A stretch of 5,925 bases of DNA from contig CAJBJW010000062.1 of the NCBI GenBank assembly GCA_903953455.1, positions 1 through 5,925 of the forward strand. Direction: 5' to 3'. This DNA is from an uncultured Pseudomonadota bacterium. Lineage in GTDB: Bacteria > Pseudomonadota > Gammaproteobacteria > Methylococcales > Methylomonadaceae. Numbering within the stretch: the stretch's first letter is position 1; each line of letters opens with the position of its first letter. Below, piece by piece: positions 1 through 5,925 of the stretch. The position numbers were made by a program, and so were the translations under genes. The notes under the pieces were generated by a model that was not told the origin of the DNA, did no database searches, and saw nothing but the letters and a program-made list of their open reading frames with translations.

Positions 1-543
1 CCCCGCTTCACCAAACGCATTGCCCGCAAGCATATCGTTGACCGCTGCAATGGCTTCTGCATTTGTTTGCGCTACAATAACGCCTTTTCCCGCTGCTAAT
101 CCATCGGCTTTAACAACAATTGGCGCACCGTGCTTTTCAATATACGCAATCGCAGCATTCGCAACAGTAAAACTTTCATAAGCCGCTGTTGGAATGCCAT
201 AGCGAATCATAAAATCTTTACAAAATGATTTTGAGCCTTCCAGTTGTGAGGTGTACGCAGACGCCCCAAAACACGCAAGGCCAGCTGCTTGGAATGTATC
301 CACAATACCTAAAACAAGCGGCACTTCTGGGCCTACAATCGTCAATTCAATGCTATTTTGCTGTGCAAATTGGAGCAAGCCATCAATGTTTTCAACGGCA
401 AGCGCAACATTTTCCATGCCTGATTCAAGTGCCGTTCCAGCATTACCGGGTGCAACAAAAATATGACTCACTTTTGACGATTGTTTCACTTTCCACGCCA
501 ACGCATGCTCACGTCCGCCACTTCCAACAATTAACACTTTCAT
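1..543 (-). CDS. purD: Phosphoribosylamine--glycine ligase (GAR synthetase), N-terminal 181 residues, cut by window edge
   Basis: PurD is a cytoplasmic enzyme that joins glycine to 5-phosphoribosylamine using ATP, the second step of de novo purine synthesis. Reading the minus strand from the ATG at 543-541 gives an open frame of 181 codons to the left edge with no stop. It begins MKVLIVGSGGREHALAW, the family's N-terminal signature (glycine-rich loop at residues 7-11, REH at 11-13). Residues 1 to about 100 form the N-terminal domain. The ATP-grasp region starts near GSKSF (103-107) and contains VVKADGLAAGKGV (143-155), a typical ATP-binding strand and loop. Family members are about 420-430 residues, so roughly 60% of the protein lies outside the window. 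An AGGA (minus strand, 557-554) sits 10 nt before the ATG. serC ends 41 bp upstream in the same direction with no hairpin or clear promoter between them, so co-transcription is likely. No frameshift or missing motif is seen in the visible part. Confidence 0.97.
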   Translation of the reverse strand, partial: MKVLIVGSGGREHALAWKVKQSSKVSHIFVAPGNAGTALESGMENVALAVENIDGLLQFAQQNSIELTIVGPEVPLVLGIVDTFQAAGLACFGASAYTSQLEGSKSFCKDFMIRYGIPTAAYESFTVANAAIAYIEKHGAPIVVKADGLAAGKGVIVAQTNAEAIAAVNDMLAGNAFGEAG

Positions 544-584
544 TCTTTTATTTTCCTATTTGTTATCTCAAACTAATTTAAAGC

Positions 585-1664
585 TTAATGTGTACGCTCA
601 AACTCTTGCATAAAACTCATTAACGCCTCAATGCCGCTTTCAGGCATCGCGTTATAAATACTTGCCCGCATACCACCTACTGAGCGATGGCCTTTTAACT
701 CATTTAAGCCACTTGCCTGAGCTGCACTTAAAAAAGCACTATCGAGCGTTTCATCCGCCAGAATAAACGGTACGTTCATACGTGAACGGCAACTTTTCTC
801 AACAGGATTGCGGTATAAACTCGACGCATCAATCGCTGCATACAATTTTTCTGCTTTGTGGATATTGCGTTGTTCAATCGCTTCAACGCCGCCTTGTGCT
901 TGTACCCATTGCAATACCAGTCCCATCAAATACCAGCTATAGGTATTGGGTGTATTGAGCATAGACTGATTTTTGACTTGCTCGCTATAATTAAAAACAC
1001 TGGGAACCGTTTTGGCGCATTTGCCCAGTAAATCCTCACGCACAATCACCAGCGTCACGCCTGCAGGCCCCATATTTTTTTGACTGCCCGCGTAAATCAA
1101 TCCAAAGTCATTGACATCAATATGACGGGAAAGAATGTTGGACGACATATCGCATACGAGCGGTAAGCCTTTTGCATCGGGTACATAATTAAATTCCACG
1201 CCATGAATCGTTTCATTTGAGGTGTAATGTAAATACGCTGTATTTTCGTCAATGTGCCACGTCGATGCGTCGGGAATGCGGGTAAAATTTGTGTCTTCTG
1301 AACTGGCACTTATCACCGTTTCGCAATAGCTTTGGGCATCTTGAATGGCTTTTTGCGACCACGCGCCCGTTTTGACGTAACACGCTTTATGTTTGTCGCC
1401 TAAAATATTTTGCGGAATAAACGAAAATTGCGCAGAGGCCCCGCCTTGCAAAAATAACACGCGATAGTTTTCAGGAATACGCATTAAATCACGTAAATCC
1501 TGCTCTAGCGCCGCCGCAATAGTTGAAAAATGTTTGCCTCGATGACTCATTTCCATCACAGACATGCCACTGCCTTGAAAATCAAGTAACTCGCTTTGTG
1601 CCTGTTTCAAAACCGCTTCGGGCAACATAGAAGGCCCCGCACTAAAATTATAAACACGTGTCAT
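585..1664 (-). CDS. serC: Phosphoserine aminotransferase (PLP-dependent)
   Basis: SerC transaminates 3-phosphohydroxypyruvate with glutamate to give O-phosphoserine in serine synthesis. In many bacteria it also acts in pyridoxal phosphate synthesis. The frame encodes 359 residues, close to the usual 360 or so, and looks intact. It opens with MTRVYNFSAGPSMLPEAVL, the classic family N-terminus. Visible landmarks are MSHRGK (39-44, with substrate-phosphate residues H41 and R42), QGGAS (73-77, PLP phosphate), W102 (stacks on the cofactor), CDMSSN (171-176, with D172 the likely pyridine-nitrogen aspartate), the PLP lysine K196 in GSQKNMGP, and GHRSVGGMRASIYNA (325-339, with H326 and R327 as the substrate pair). 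The ATG at 1664 is chosen over an in-frame TTG seven codons upstream because the family begins at MTRVYNF and a purine-rich Shine-Dalgarno sequence lies 10 nt before it. purD follows 41 bp downstream and mfd diverges upstream. Function is assigned from family knowledge. Confidence 0.98.
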   Translation of the reverse strand: MTRVYNFSAGPSMLPEAVLKQAQSELLDFQGSGMSVMEMSHRGKHFSTIAAALEQDLRDLMRIPENYRVLFLQGGASAQFSFIPQNILGDKHKACYVKTGAWSQKAIQDAQSYCETVISASSEDTNFTRIPDASTWHIDENTAYLHYTSNETIHGVEFNYVPDAKGLPLVCDMSSNILSRHIDVNDFGLIYAGSQKNMGPAGVTLVIVREDLLGKCAKTVPSVFNYSEQVKNQSMLNTPNTYSWYLMGLVLQWVQAQGGVEAIEQRNIHKAEKLYAAIDASSLYRNPVEKSCRSRMNVPFILADETLDSAFLSAAQASGLNELKGHRSVGGMRASIYNAMPESGIEALMSFMQEFERTH

Positions 1665-1674
1665 ACTCAAAATG

Positions 1675-1683
1675 CTCCCCCTC
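1675..1683 (-). promoter_or_regulatory. serC ribosome binding site
   Basis: The minus strand reads GAGGGGGAG here, 10 nt before the ATG at 1664. This purine-rich run supports that ATG as the start. It overlaps the alternative in-frame TTG (1685-1683), which has no comparable site of its own. Confidence 0.7.
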
Positions 1684-1685
1684 AA

Positions 1686-1713
1686 TTTAGTTAAATAATG
1701 TGTGCATTATAAT
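1686..1713 (+). promoter_or_regulatory. Possible sigma70 promoter for mfd
   Basis: The plus strand also reads TATAAT (1708-1713), because ATTATAAT at 1706-1713 is its own reverse complement. The best -35 is weak: TTTAGT (1686-1691), three of six matches, with a 16-bp spacer. Transcription from here would give an mfd leader of about 70 nt. Another -10-like element, TAAAAT (1733-1738), has no acceptable -35. mfd needs a promoter in this 127-bp gap or read-in from further left, but the exact one is uncertain. Confidence 0.35.
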
Positions 1714-1735
1714 ACGCGCCACGTAATTCAGTTAA
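1706..1735 (-). promoter_or_regulatory. Predicted sigma70 promoter for serC-purD
   Basis: On the minus strand, TTAACT (1735-1730, four of six matches to TTGACA) is followed after 18 bp by TATAAT (1711-1706, a perfect -10 match). Transcription would begin around 1699-1697, giving a leader of roughly 35 nt before the serC ATG. The -10 is half of an 8-bp palindrome shared with the opposite strand. The call rests on consensus matching by eye. Confidence 0.6.
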
Positions 1736-1791
1736 AATAACGCTTTAATAAAACTGCTTTCGCACTCACTGATTTTTTTGATTTATTTTTT

Positions 1792-4700
1792 ATGCCAAAT
1801 TCACTCTTTGATTTACCGTTTCCAACACGCACACAACCGGTGGTCAACTGGTCACAGTTAACCGGATGCGCTCAGGCGCTAGCCCTTGCCAATGCCATCG
1901 CGTCGCATAACCGTTTATTTGTGATTATCACGCCCGATGCACACAGCGCCTTGCGTTTAGAACATGAATTGGCTTTTTTCTTAAATCATTCACAGCCCAT
2001 TTTGCATTTCCCCGATTGGGAAACGCTGCCTTATGACGTCTTTTCACCGCTACCGGAAATTGTTTCTGAGCGTCTACAGACGTTAACCGCCCTTCCCGCA
2101 CTTGAAAGTGGCGCATTAATTGTATCGGTGAATACGTTAATGCACCGTTTAACGCCACTCGATTATTTAGCGGCACAAAAATTAGTATTAACAGTCGGTG
2201 AACAATTTATCGACATTGCAGGGCAACTTCGCCAACGCGGCTATGAATGCGTTAAACAAGTCTTTACGCATGGTGAATTTGCGCTGCATGGGCATATTCT
2301 CGATATTTTCCCCATGGGAAGCCGTGTGCCACTACGCCTTGAAATTCAAAATAATCAGCTTGTTGCTTTGCGTGCATTTGACGTGGAGAGTCAACGCGCT
2401 TTTTCGGTTGAAGAAACCGTTGATTGTGTCACGATTTTACCTGTCCGTGAGTTTCCCTTTGACCATGCCGCCATTGGGCAATTCAAACAGACATTTGAAA
2501 CGCTCTTTCCTGATATTAATAGCAGTTTTTATAAAGACGTTTCTCACGGCATTGCTGCCAATGGGATTGAATACTATTTACCTTTATTTACGAGTCAGAC
2601 CGCAACGCTGTTTGATTATCTCCCCAAATCGGCTTTATTTATTACGTCACCACAAGTTAATTTAGCGGCTGATGAATTTCATCACGTGGTGCAAACCCGT
2701 TTTGAACTGCGCGAACATGACCAAGAACGCCCCGCGTTAGCACCGGAAAAATTGTTTTTATCACCACAAAATTTAGTGGCGGAATATAAAAAACATCATC
2801 AAATTTTAATTGAAAACAGCACAGACCATTCAGCCGCCACTTTTTGCGCGGCGCTGCCAGAGGTGAGTTTTAACGCGCACCTAAAACACCCCGCCGCCGC
2901 ATTAACGCAATTTGTCGAGCATTTTAGCGGTAAAATTTTATTTATTGCAGAAACCGCTGGGCATCGTGAAGCGTTATTGCAAACACTCAAACGAGAATCT
3001 ATTTATCCAAAACAAGTGGCCGATTGGCAAAGCTTTTTAAATAGTGAACATCAATATTGTATCAGCGTGGCGTCACTGGATATTGGCTTACTGCTCAATA
3101 CGCCCGCGCTTGCCATTATTACGGAAAATCAATTATCAGGTGAAAAAGCGCAGCAACGCAGACGACGCAAAACCTCTGCAAGACAACTCGAAACACTCGT
3201 TGCGAATTTAAACGAGCTGACCATTGGCGCTCCCGTGGTTCACAGTGAACACGGCGTTGGACGTTATTTAGGTCTTCAAACGCTCAATATTGGCGACATT
3301 AGCGGTGAATTTCTAACGCTTATCTATGCAAACGACGATAAGTTATATGTGCCTGTTGCTTCACTACATGTCATTAGCCGCTATACGGGCATGAGTCCCG
3401 AAAATGCCCCCTTGCATAAGCTCGGCTCCGATCAATGGCGAAAAGCCAAGCAAAAAGCCATTGCACGCATTTATGATGTTGCCGCAGAGCTGCTTGATAT
3501 TCAAGCCAAACGCGCCATGCAAGAGCGTCCCAATGTGCCGTTATTTGAGCGTATTAGCGCAGAAGATTATTACGCCTTTGCACAAGGTTTTCGTTTTGAA
3601 GAAACACCCGATCAGGCCAAAGCCATTGAAGAAATCATTGCCGATTTTGACCAAGTCAAACCGATGGATCGCGTTATTTGTGGTGACGTGGGATTTGGTA
3701 AAACAGAAGTCGCCATGCGAGCCGCTTTTTTAGCGGTGCAAACGGGAAAACAAGTGGCGGTTTTAGTGCCGACGACCTTGCTCGCACAGCAACATCATGC
3801 GAATTTTTGTGATCGTTTTGCCGATTGGCCGGTTAAAGTTGAATTGATGTCGCGTTTTGTCACCGCAAAACAGCAAAAAGACGTTGCAGAGCAACTCGAA
3901 CAAGGTAAAGTGGATATTTTAATTGGCACACACAAATTACTCAGTGACGATTTAAAATACCAAAGCCTCGGCCTTGTGATTATCGATGAAGAACACCGTT
4001 TTGGCGTACGTCAAAAAGAACAGTTCAAAAAATTACGCAGCGAACTCGATTTACTCACGCTCACCGCCACGCCTATTCCGCGTACTTTAAATATGGCGAT
4101 GAGCGGTCTGCGTGATATTTCTATTATCGCCAGTCCCCCGCCCAATCGACATGCCATTAAAACCTTTATTAACGAATGGGACGATGAGCAAATCCGCGAA
4201 GCGTGTCAACGGGAAATCAAGCGCGGTGGGCAGGTGTTTTTCCTGCATAACGATATTAAAAGCATGGAAAAAATGGCGCAAACACTCAATGCGCTCATTC
4301 CGCAAGCACGTCTTGAAATTGCACATGGACAAATGCACGGCACTGAACTCGAACGCATCATGCTCGACTTTTATCATCAGCGTTTTAATATTTTGCTCAG
4401 TACCACCATTATCGAAAGCGGGATTGATATTCCCAGCGCCAATACGATGATTATCAATCGCGCCGATAAATTGGGGCTTGCTGCCCTACATCAACTTCGT
4501 GGGCGCGTGGGGCGTTCGCATCATCGCGCGTATGCGTATTTTATCGTGCCGCCAAAAACCTTGATGACACCCGACGCCATTAAACGCCTTGACGCCATTG
4601 AAGCCGCTGGCGATTTGGGCGCGGGCTTTATGCTGTCAACGCATGATATGGAAATTCGCGGGGCGGGTGAATTGCTCGGTGAAGGTCAAAGTGGACAAAT

Positions 4701-5238
4701 TCAAGAAATTGGTTTCACCCTTTACACCGAACTTTTAGAACGTGCGGTCAATGCGTTAAAAGCCGGCACCCATGCGCAACTTGAAACCACTACGCAAAAT
4801 GGCACAGAAATCGACTTGCAAGTCAGCGCGTTAATTCCTGATGATTATTTATCGGATGTTCACGAACGATTGGTGCTTTATAAGCGCATTGCCAATGCCA
4901 AAACCGCCAATGATTTGCGTGATCTTGAAATTGAAATGATTGATCGTTTTGGGTTATTGCCTGAAGCAGCTAAAACGCTATTTAGTGTCGCGCAACTCAA
5001 ACAACGTGCAACCGCGCTAGGCATCAAAAAAATTGAAGCGCATAAAGAAGGCGGGCGTATTTTATTTTTACCCGAACCGATTATCGATTTGGATCAGCTC
5101 ATCGGATTACTGCAAACGCAGCCACAATGCTATCGACTCGACGGGCAAGATAAACTCAAATTTATACAATCTTTTGCCACGACGCAGGAGAAAATTGATT
5201 TTATTGGAAATGTGTTGATGACGTTAATGCGTCGGTGA
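1792..5238 (+). CDS. mfd: Transcription-repair coupling factor (RNA polymerase-displacing DNA translocase)
   Basis: Mfd binds RNA polymerase stalled at DNA lesions, removes it by ATP-driven translocation, and recruits UvrA for nucleotide excision repair. The 1148-residue frame is intact and aligns with E. coli Mfd throughout. The UvrB-like N-terminal region covers about residues 1-350, with DWETLPYD and FPMGS visible. The CarD-like RNA-polymerase-interaction domain lies at about 475-545, with HSEHGVGRY (484-492); L498 matches the polymerase-contact leucine of E. coli. The translocase has Walker A GDVGFGKT (631-638, K637), DEEH (732-735), TATPIPRTL (758-766), motif VI QLRGRVGRS (901-909) and the RecG-like TRG segment HDMEIRGAGELLGEGQSG (951-968, R956). 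The C-terminal domain is about 1000-1148. The ATG at 1792 is the first start in frame after a stop at 1738-1740 and matches the family's N-terminus. The 20 bases before it are almost all T and A, with no Shine-Dalgarno sequence. At the presumed UvrA-contact positions, H166 and Q186 replace E. coli R165 and F185, while R182 is kept. The 3' end overlaps a converging remnant by 38 bp, and no terminator hairpin was seen. Confidence 0.98.
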   Translation: MPNSLFDLPFPTRTQPVVNWSQLTGCAQALALANAIASHNRLFVIITPDAHSALRLEHELAFFLNHSQPILHFPDWETLPYDVFSPLPEIVSERLQTLTALPALESGALIVSVNTLMHRLTPLDYLAAQKLVLTVGEQFIDIAGQLRQRGYECVKQVFTHGEFALHGHILDIFPMGSRVPLRLEIQNNQLVALRAFDVESQRAFSVEETVDCVTILPVREFPFDHAAIGQFKQTFETLFPDINSSFYKDVSHGIAANGIEYYLPLFTSQTATLFDYLPKSALFITSPQVNLAADEFHHVVQTRFELREHDQERPALAPEKLFLSPQNLVAEYKKHHQILIENSTDHSAATFCAALPEVSFNAHLKHPAAALTQFVEHFSGKILFIAETAGHREALLQTLKRESIYPKQVADWQSFLNSEHQYCISVASLDIGLLLNTPALAIITENQLSGEKAQQRRRRKTSARQLETLVANLNELTIGAPVVHSEHGVGRYLGLQTLNIGDISGEFLTLIYANDDKLYVPVASLHVISRYTGMSPENAPLHKLGSDQWRKAKQKAIARIYDVAAELLDIQAKRAMQERPNVPLFERISAEDYYAFAQGFRFEETPDQAKAIEEIIADFDQVKPMDRVICGDVGFGKTEVAMRAAFLAVQTGKQVAVLVPTTLLAQQHHANFCDRFADWPVKVELMSRFVTAKQQKDVAEQLEQGKVDILIGTHKLLSDDLKYQSLGLVIIDEEHRFGVRQKEQFKKLRSELDLLTLTATPIPRTLNMAMSGLRDISIIASPPPNRHAIKTFINEWDDEQIREACQREIKRGGQVFFLHNDIKSMEKMAQTLNALIPQARLEIAHGQMHGTELERIMLDFYHQRFNILLSTTIIESGIDIPSANTMIINRADKLGLAALHQLRGRVGRSHHRAYAYFIVPPKTLMTPDAIKRLDAIEAAGDLGAGFMLSTHDMEIRGAGELLGEGQSGQIQEIGFTLYTELLERAVNALKAGTHAQLETTTQNGTEIDLQVSALIPDDYLSDVHERLVLYKRIANAKTANDLRDLEIEMIDRFGLLPEAAKTLFSVAQLKQRATALGIKKIEAHKEGGRILFLPEPIIDLDQLIGLLQTQPQCYRLDGQDKLKFIQSFATTQEKIDFIGNVLMTLMRR

Positions 5239-5410
5239 TAAGCGCTTTTGTTGAATCAGCAGCTAAAGGTTTTCCAATACGCTTTAATTGAGAAAATTCG
5301 GCCGCTGATAATTCATAGGTATCTACATCAGATGCGATACCGGCTTCAATTAGCGCATTTTCTTCATCCGTTGGCATTTCAACAACTCGTCCCGATTTAG
5401 TCGTTAGCAA
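5201..5410 (-). pseudogene. Probable 3'-truncated BrnA/DUF4415-type antitoxin remnant
   Basis: The 69-codon frame reads PTDEENALIEAGIASDVDTYELSAAEFSQLKRIGKPLA over residues 13-50. This recalls the N-terminal half of BrnA/DUF4415 antitoxins, whose usual pattern is PTdEEdaaInagIaaDpDTYElsdeEF followed by a GRP-like linker. Family members then continue into a ribbon-helix-helix DNA-binding part with an RL...V motif and a GWQTRIN-like motif. None of that is present. Resemblance fades at about residues 55-58, and residue 58 is the point where the frame enters the end of mfd, so the last dozen codons are antisense mfd sequence. The start would be TTG at 5410, with AGGGA (minus strand, 5427-5423) 12 nt upstream; an internal ATG at 5377 is the alternative. 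No brnT-type toxin gene lies beside it. A short intact gene of unknown function is the alternative. The family call is from remembered sequence patterns. Confidence 0.5.
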
Positions 5411-5495
5411 TGTTATATATTTTCCCTACCGAAACATTCATATCTAATGCTTCCAAAAATAAAAATAAACTTAACGCTATTAGTAATTTTTTCAT
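5397..5495 (-). CDS. Hypothetical 32-residue ORF with signal-peptide-like N-terminus
   Basis: The ATG at 5495-5493 opens MKKLLIALSLFLFLEALD followed by MNVSVGKIYNIAND and a TAA at 5399-5397. Two lysines followed by about eleven hydrophobic residues resemble a signal peptide or a single short membrane segment. There is no lipobox cysteine and no good Shine-Dalgarno sequence (ttacggt precedes the ATG). It overlaps the first 14 nt of the antitoxin-like frame in another reading frame. It could be the broken 5' end of a lost secreted-protein gene, a small membrane peptide, or chance in an AT-rich stretch. I do not recognise it. Confidence 0.25.
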   Translation of the reverse strand: MKKLLIALSLFLFLEALDMNVSVGKIYNIAND

Positions 5496-5593
5496 ACCGT
5501 AACAACATTTAAAAAAATAGAGTTTATTCTGTGTACCTTGGCATGACTTTAAAATCTATTATTGAATTTCACGAGAATATTTGACGATTCAGA

Positions 5594-5914
5594 TTAAATC
5601 AAATCGTTTTCAATCGAAGAAATAATATTCTGCGCATCTTGAGCGGAATTAAAAATATGAAGTATCTCAACGTCATTGTTAACACGATAAAAACTGATAT
5701 ATTTTCTATACGGTAGACTTCTAATATCTTGGTCTTTAAGCTTAAAAATTACTTTTCCTGACAAAGGCAAAATGAAAAGTGTATTTGTCAACGAGTTAAT
5801 CATGTCATCAATAAACTTTTCTGCTCTTTCTGGTGAATCTAATGCTATATATTCAGCTATGGAAGACAAATCATTGATTGCATTTTCAGAAATTAAAACC
5901 TTGTGTATTTTCAT
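5594..5914 (-). CDS. ParE/RelE-superfamily toxin of a type II toxin-antitoxin system
   Basis: This 106-residue protein has the size and layout of a ParE/RelE toxin. Two helices cover about residues 10-45 (NAINDLSSIAEYIALDSPERAEKFIDDMI), followed by the LPLSGK turn (49-54) and a beta sheet containing DIRSLPYRKYISFYRV (63-78) and VEILHIFNSAQD (82-93). ParE members poison DNA gyrase and RelE members cleave ribosome-bound mRNA. The RSLPYRKYISFYRV pattern favours the ParE side, but the target cannot be fixed from sequence. The ATG at 5914 is the natural start and lies only 11 nt from the window edge. The visible upstream bases carry TAA triplets at 5924-5922 and 5919-5917, which could be the stop of an antitoxin gene 7 or 2 nt upstream; this is inference, since no antitoxin is visible. 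The position usually occupied by a basic or histidine residue near the end of the last strand reads FNSAQD. The gene is markedly AT-rich, which suggests acquisition. Confidence 0.8.
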   Translation of the reverse strand: MKIHKVLISENAINDLSSIAEYIALDSPERAEKFIDDMINSLTNTLFILPLSGKVIFKLKDQDIRSLPYRKYISFYRVNNDVEILHIFNSAQDAQNIISSIENDLI

Positions 5915-5925
5915 GCTTAAATTAG

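Noticed and set aside
1665..1685. Seven-residue N-terminal extension of SerC from the TTG at 1685
   Set aside because: The family begins at MTRVYNF, and the Shine-Dalgarno sequence lies within this extension, correctly spaced for the ATG at 1664.
2198..4450. Several frames of about 60-155 codons inside mfd on both strands
   Set aside because: They overlap a fully supported 1148-residue gene, show no family motifs, and have unnatural composition, so they are shadow frames.
5240..5247. AAGCGCTT palindrome just after the mfd stop
   Set aside because: It is only 8 bp with no loop, no T-run as expected for a terminator, and no second copy that would suggest an operator or attachment site.
5255..5309. 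Imperfect inverted repeat, ATCAGCAGC (5255-5263) and GCCGCTGAT (5301-5309), as a possible mfd terminator
   Set aside because: The loop is 37 nt, no T-run follows on either strand, and it lies inside the antitoxin-like frame. It is best read as coincidence.
5511..5535. T-run on the minus strand (5517-5511) after AGAATAAACTCT as a terminator for the toxin gene
   Set aside because: The potential stem is only three base pairs, too weak to call an intrinsic terminator.
5544..5585. 13-codon plus-strand ORF (MTLKSIIEFHENI) between the toxin gene and the small ORF
   Set aside because: It is too short, has no ribosome binding site, no recognisable homology, and lies opposite to the local genes.

Overview
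The window looks like a chromosomal stretch from a gammaproteobacterium. Mfd matches the Escherichia coli protein along its whole length, and its 1148 residues equal the E. coli length as I recall it. SerC and PurD are also of the proteobacterial type. Base composition of the housekeeping part is moderately AT-leaning, in the mid-40s % GC in the lines I counted by hand. A sulfur-oxidiser or Thiotrichales-type lineage is possible, but I cannot place it below class.

Layout. Positions 1-543 (minus) hold the first 181 codons of purD, which runs off the left edge. Positions 585-1664 (minus) hold a complete serC, 41 bp upstream of purD in the same direction, so the two probably form one transcript. 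Positions 1665-1791 are a 127-bp divergent intergenic region. Its centre is a perfect 8-bp palindrome, ATTATAAT, which supplies a consensus TATAAT on both strands. Positions 1792-5238 (plus) hold a complete mfd, the transcription-repair coupling factor, with no recognisable Shine-Dalgarno sequence before its ATG.

The right end, 5239-5925, differs in character. It is AT-rich (about 30% GC over 5581-5925 by hand count) and everything recognisable lies on the minus strand. It contains a ParE/RelE-type toxin gene (5594-5914), a 32-codon ORF with a signal-peptide-like start (5397-5495), and a probable remnant of a BrnA/DUF4415-type antitoxin (5201-5410). The remnant loses family resemblance just where mfd ends, and it overlaps the last 38 bp of mfd. 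This resembles a small acquired toxin-antitoxin patch, partly degraded, that abuts mfd tail to tail.

How the genes work together. SerC makes phosphoserine, the precursor of serine and hence glycine. PurD consumes glycine in the second step of purine synthesis. The serC-purD pairing is therefore metabolically coherent, though it is not the classical neighbourhood of either gene. Mfd releases stalled RNA polymerase and recruits UvrA. The toxin-antitoxin patch has no evident functional link to these genes. I found no convincing new system. The most unusual points are substitutions at the predicted UvrA-binding positions of Mfd, the shared -10 palindrome, and the eroded patch at the mfd terminus.
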